DNA from: a bacterium
GTDB taxonomy: Bacteria > JAMCPX01
Direction: 5' to 3'
NCBI GenBank assembly: GCA_021800575.1
Contig: JAJYYW010000080.1
Location: 1,691-6,740 of the forward strand
DNA: 5,050 nt
A program made the translations under genes and the position numbers. Shown piece after piece: positions 4,734 through 5,050 of this stretch (position 1 is its first letter; each line of letters starts with the position of its first letter). The notes beneath the pieces were generated by a model. It saw nothing but the letters and a program-made list of their open reading frames with translations. It was not told the DNA's origin and made no database searches.

Positions 4734-5050
4734 ATGTATGAGGTCGGTGTCGTCAGGAGGTTCTCCGCCGCGCACCGGTTGCGGAATTATCACGGCAAGT
4801 GCGAAAACCTCCATGGCCATAATTATACCGTGGAACTAGTGGTGCGGGGAGACCGGCTGGAGAACGGGATGCTCATGGATTTTACCCTGCTGAAACAGCG
4901 GCTCGATGCGATACTCGGCCGGCTCGATCACGGGTACCTCAACGAGATAGATCCCTTCACGGGCATCGAACCGTCCGCCGAGAACATCGCGGAGTACCTG
5001 TTCCGGGAGATGGGGCCGCACCTGCCGGACCAGGTGGTGCTCGGCTCGGT
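4734..5050 (+). CDS. queD: QueD / 6-pyruvoyl-tetrahydropterin synthase family, 5' part
   Basis: The gene runs off the right edge; 105 full residues are visible out of about 120 typical. The family converts 7,8-dihydroneopterin triphosphate, in QueD to 6-carboxy-tetrahydropterin, the second step of 7-deazaguanine (preQ0/queuosine) synthesis. FSAAHRL (10-16) gives zinc ligand His14. CENLHGH (23-29) gives the catalytic Cys23 and zinc ligands His27 and His29. MDF (48-50), LDHGYLNEI (64-72) with Asp65 and His66, and PSAENIAEYLF (80-90) complete the pattern. The CxxxHGH form points to QueD rather than the PTPS-III folate-bypass type, which replaces the Cys with Glu. The ATG at 4734 is preceded by ATGAGG (4717-4722) with an 11-nt gap and lies 13 bp after the rsmG stop. 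No other queuosine gene is visible, so the pathway assignment rests on the motif alone. Confidence 0.88.
   Translation, partial: MYEVGVVRRFSAAHRLRNYHGKCENLHGHNYTVELVVRGDRLENGMLMDFTLLKQRLDAILGRLDHGYLNEIDPFTGIEPSAENIAEYLFREMGPHLPDQVVLGS

Noticed and set aside
1..5050. Mobile element, prophage, CRISPR or toxin-antitoxin content
   Set aside because: No transposase, integrase, terminal inverted repeats, regularly spaced repeats or small paired genes were found; all major frames belong to chromosomal housekeeping or envelope families.

Overview
This window looks like ordinary chromosomal DNA from a Gram-negative bacterium with a moderately high GC content. Two things show an outer membrane: a lipoprotein of the Slp family with a good lipobox, and a secreted N-acetylmuramoyl-L-alanine amidase with an AMIN domain. 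The gene styles (TPR-AMIN-Amidase_3 fusion, VIT/CCC1 membrane protein, Crp/Fnr regulator with an intact cyclic-nucleotide cassette) would fit Nitrospirota or Desulfobacterota/deltaproteobacteria. That placement is a guess from protein flavour, not a demonstrated assignment. I see no insertion sequence, phage gene, CRISPR array, rRNA or tRNA.

Layout. Positions 2-229 (+) hold the 3' end of a VIT1/CCC1-type membrane protein. It converges on a minus-strand gene set, read from right to left: an Slp-family lipoprotein (3159-2608), the amidase (2585-795) and tadA (763-311). The gaps are only 22 and 31 bp, so these three are probably one transcript. An 81-bp convergent spacer (230-310) holds one imperfect hairpin with no U-tract. 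A 213-bp divergent spacer (3160-3372) separates the lipoprotein operon from a plus-strand set: a Crp/Fnr-family regulator (3373-4056), rsmG (4076-4720) and the start of a QueD/6-pyruvoyl-tetrahydropterin synthase gene (4734 to the window end). These are also tightly spaced (19 and 13 bp) and are probably co-transcribed. No gene-free stretch exceeds 300 bases.

How the genes relate. The minus operon joins envelope work (outer-membrane lipoprotein, septal or cell-wall amidase) to tRNA wobble editing (TadA). The plus operon joins a global-type transcription regulator to 16S rRNA m7G methylation (RsmG) and 7-deazaguanine/queuosine precursor synthesis (QueD). The regulator is divergent from the lipoprotein operon, so it may control itself, the envelope operon, or both. 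That is inference from position.

I found no clear candidate for a new multi-gene system. The most interesting signals are regulatory. The Crp-like gene has a forced ATG with no Shine-Dalgarno and a promoter whose predicted start point falls on that ATG (a leaderless mRNA candidate). A dyad lies directly upstream of that promoter. A perfect 10-bp inverted repeat sits inside the amidase coding sequence.
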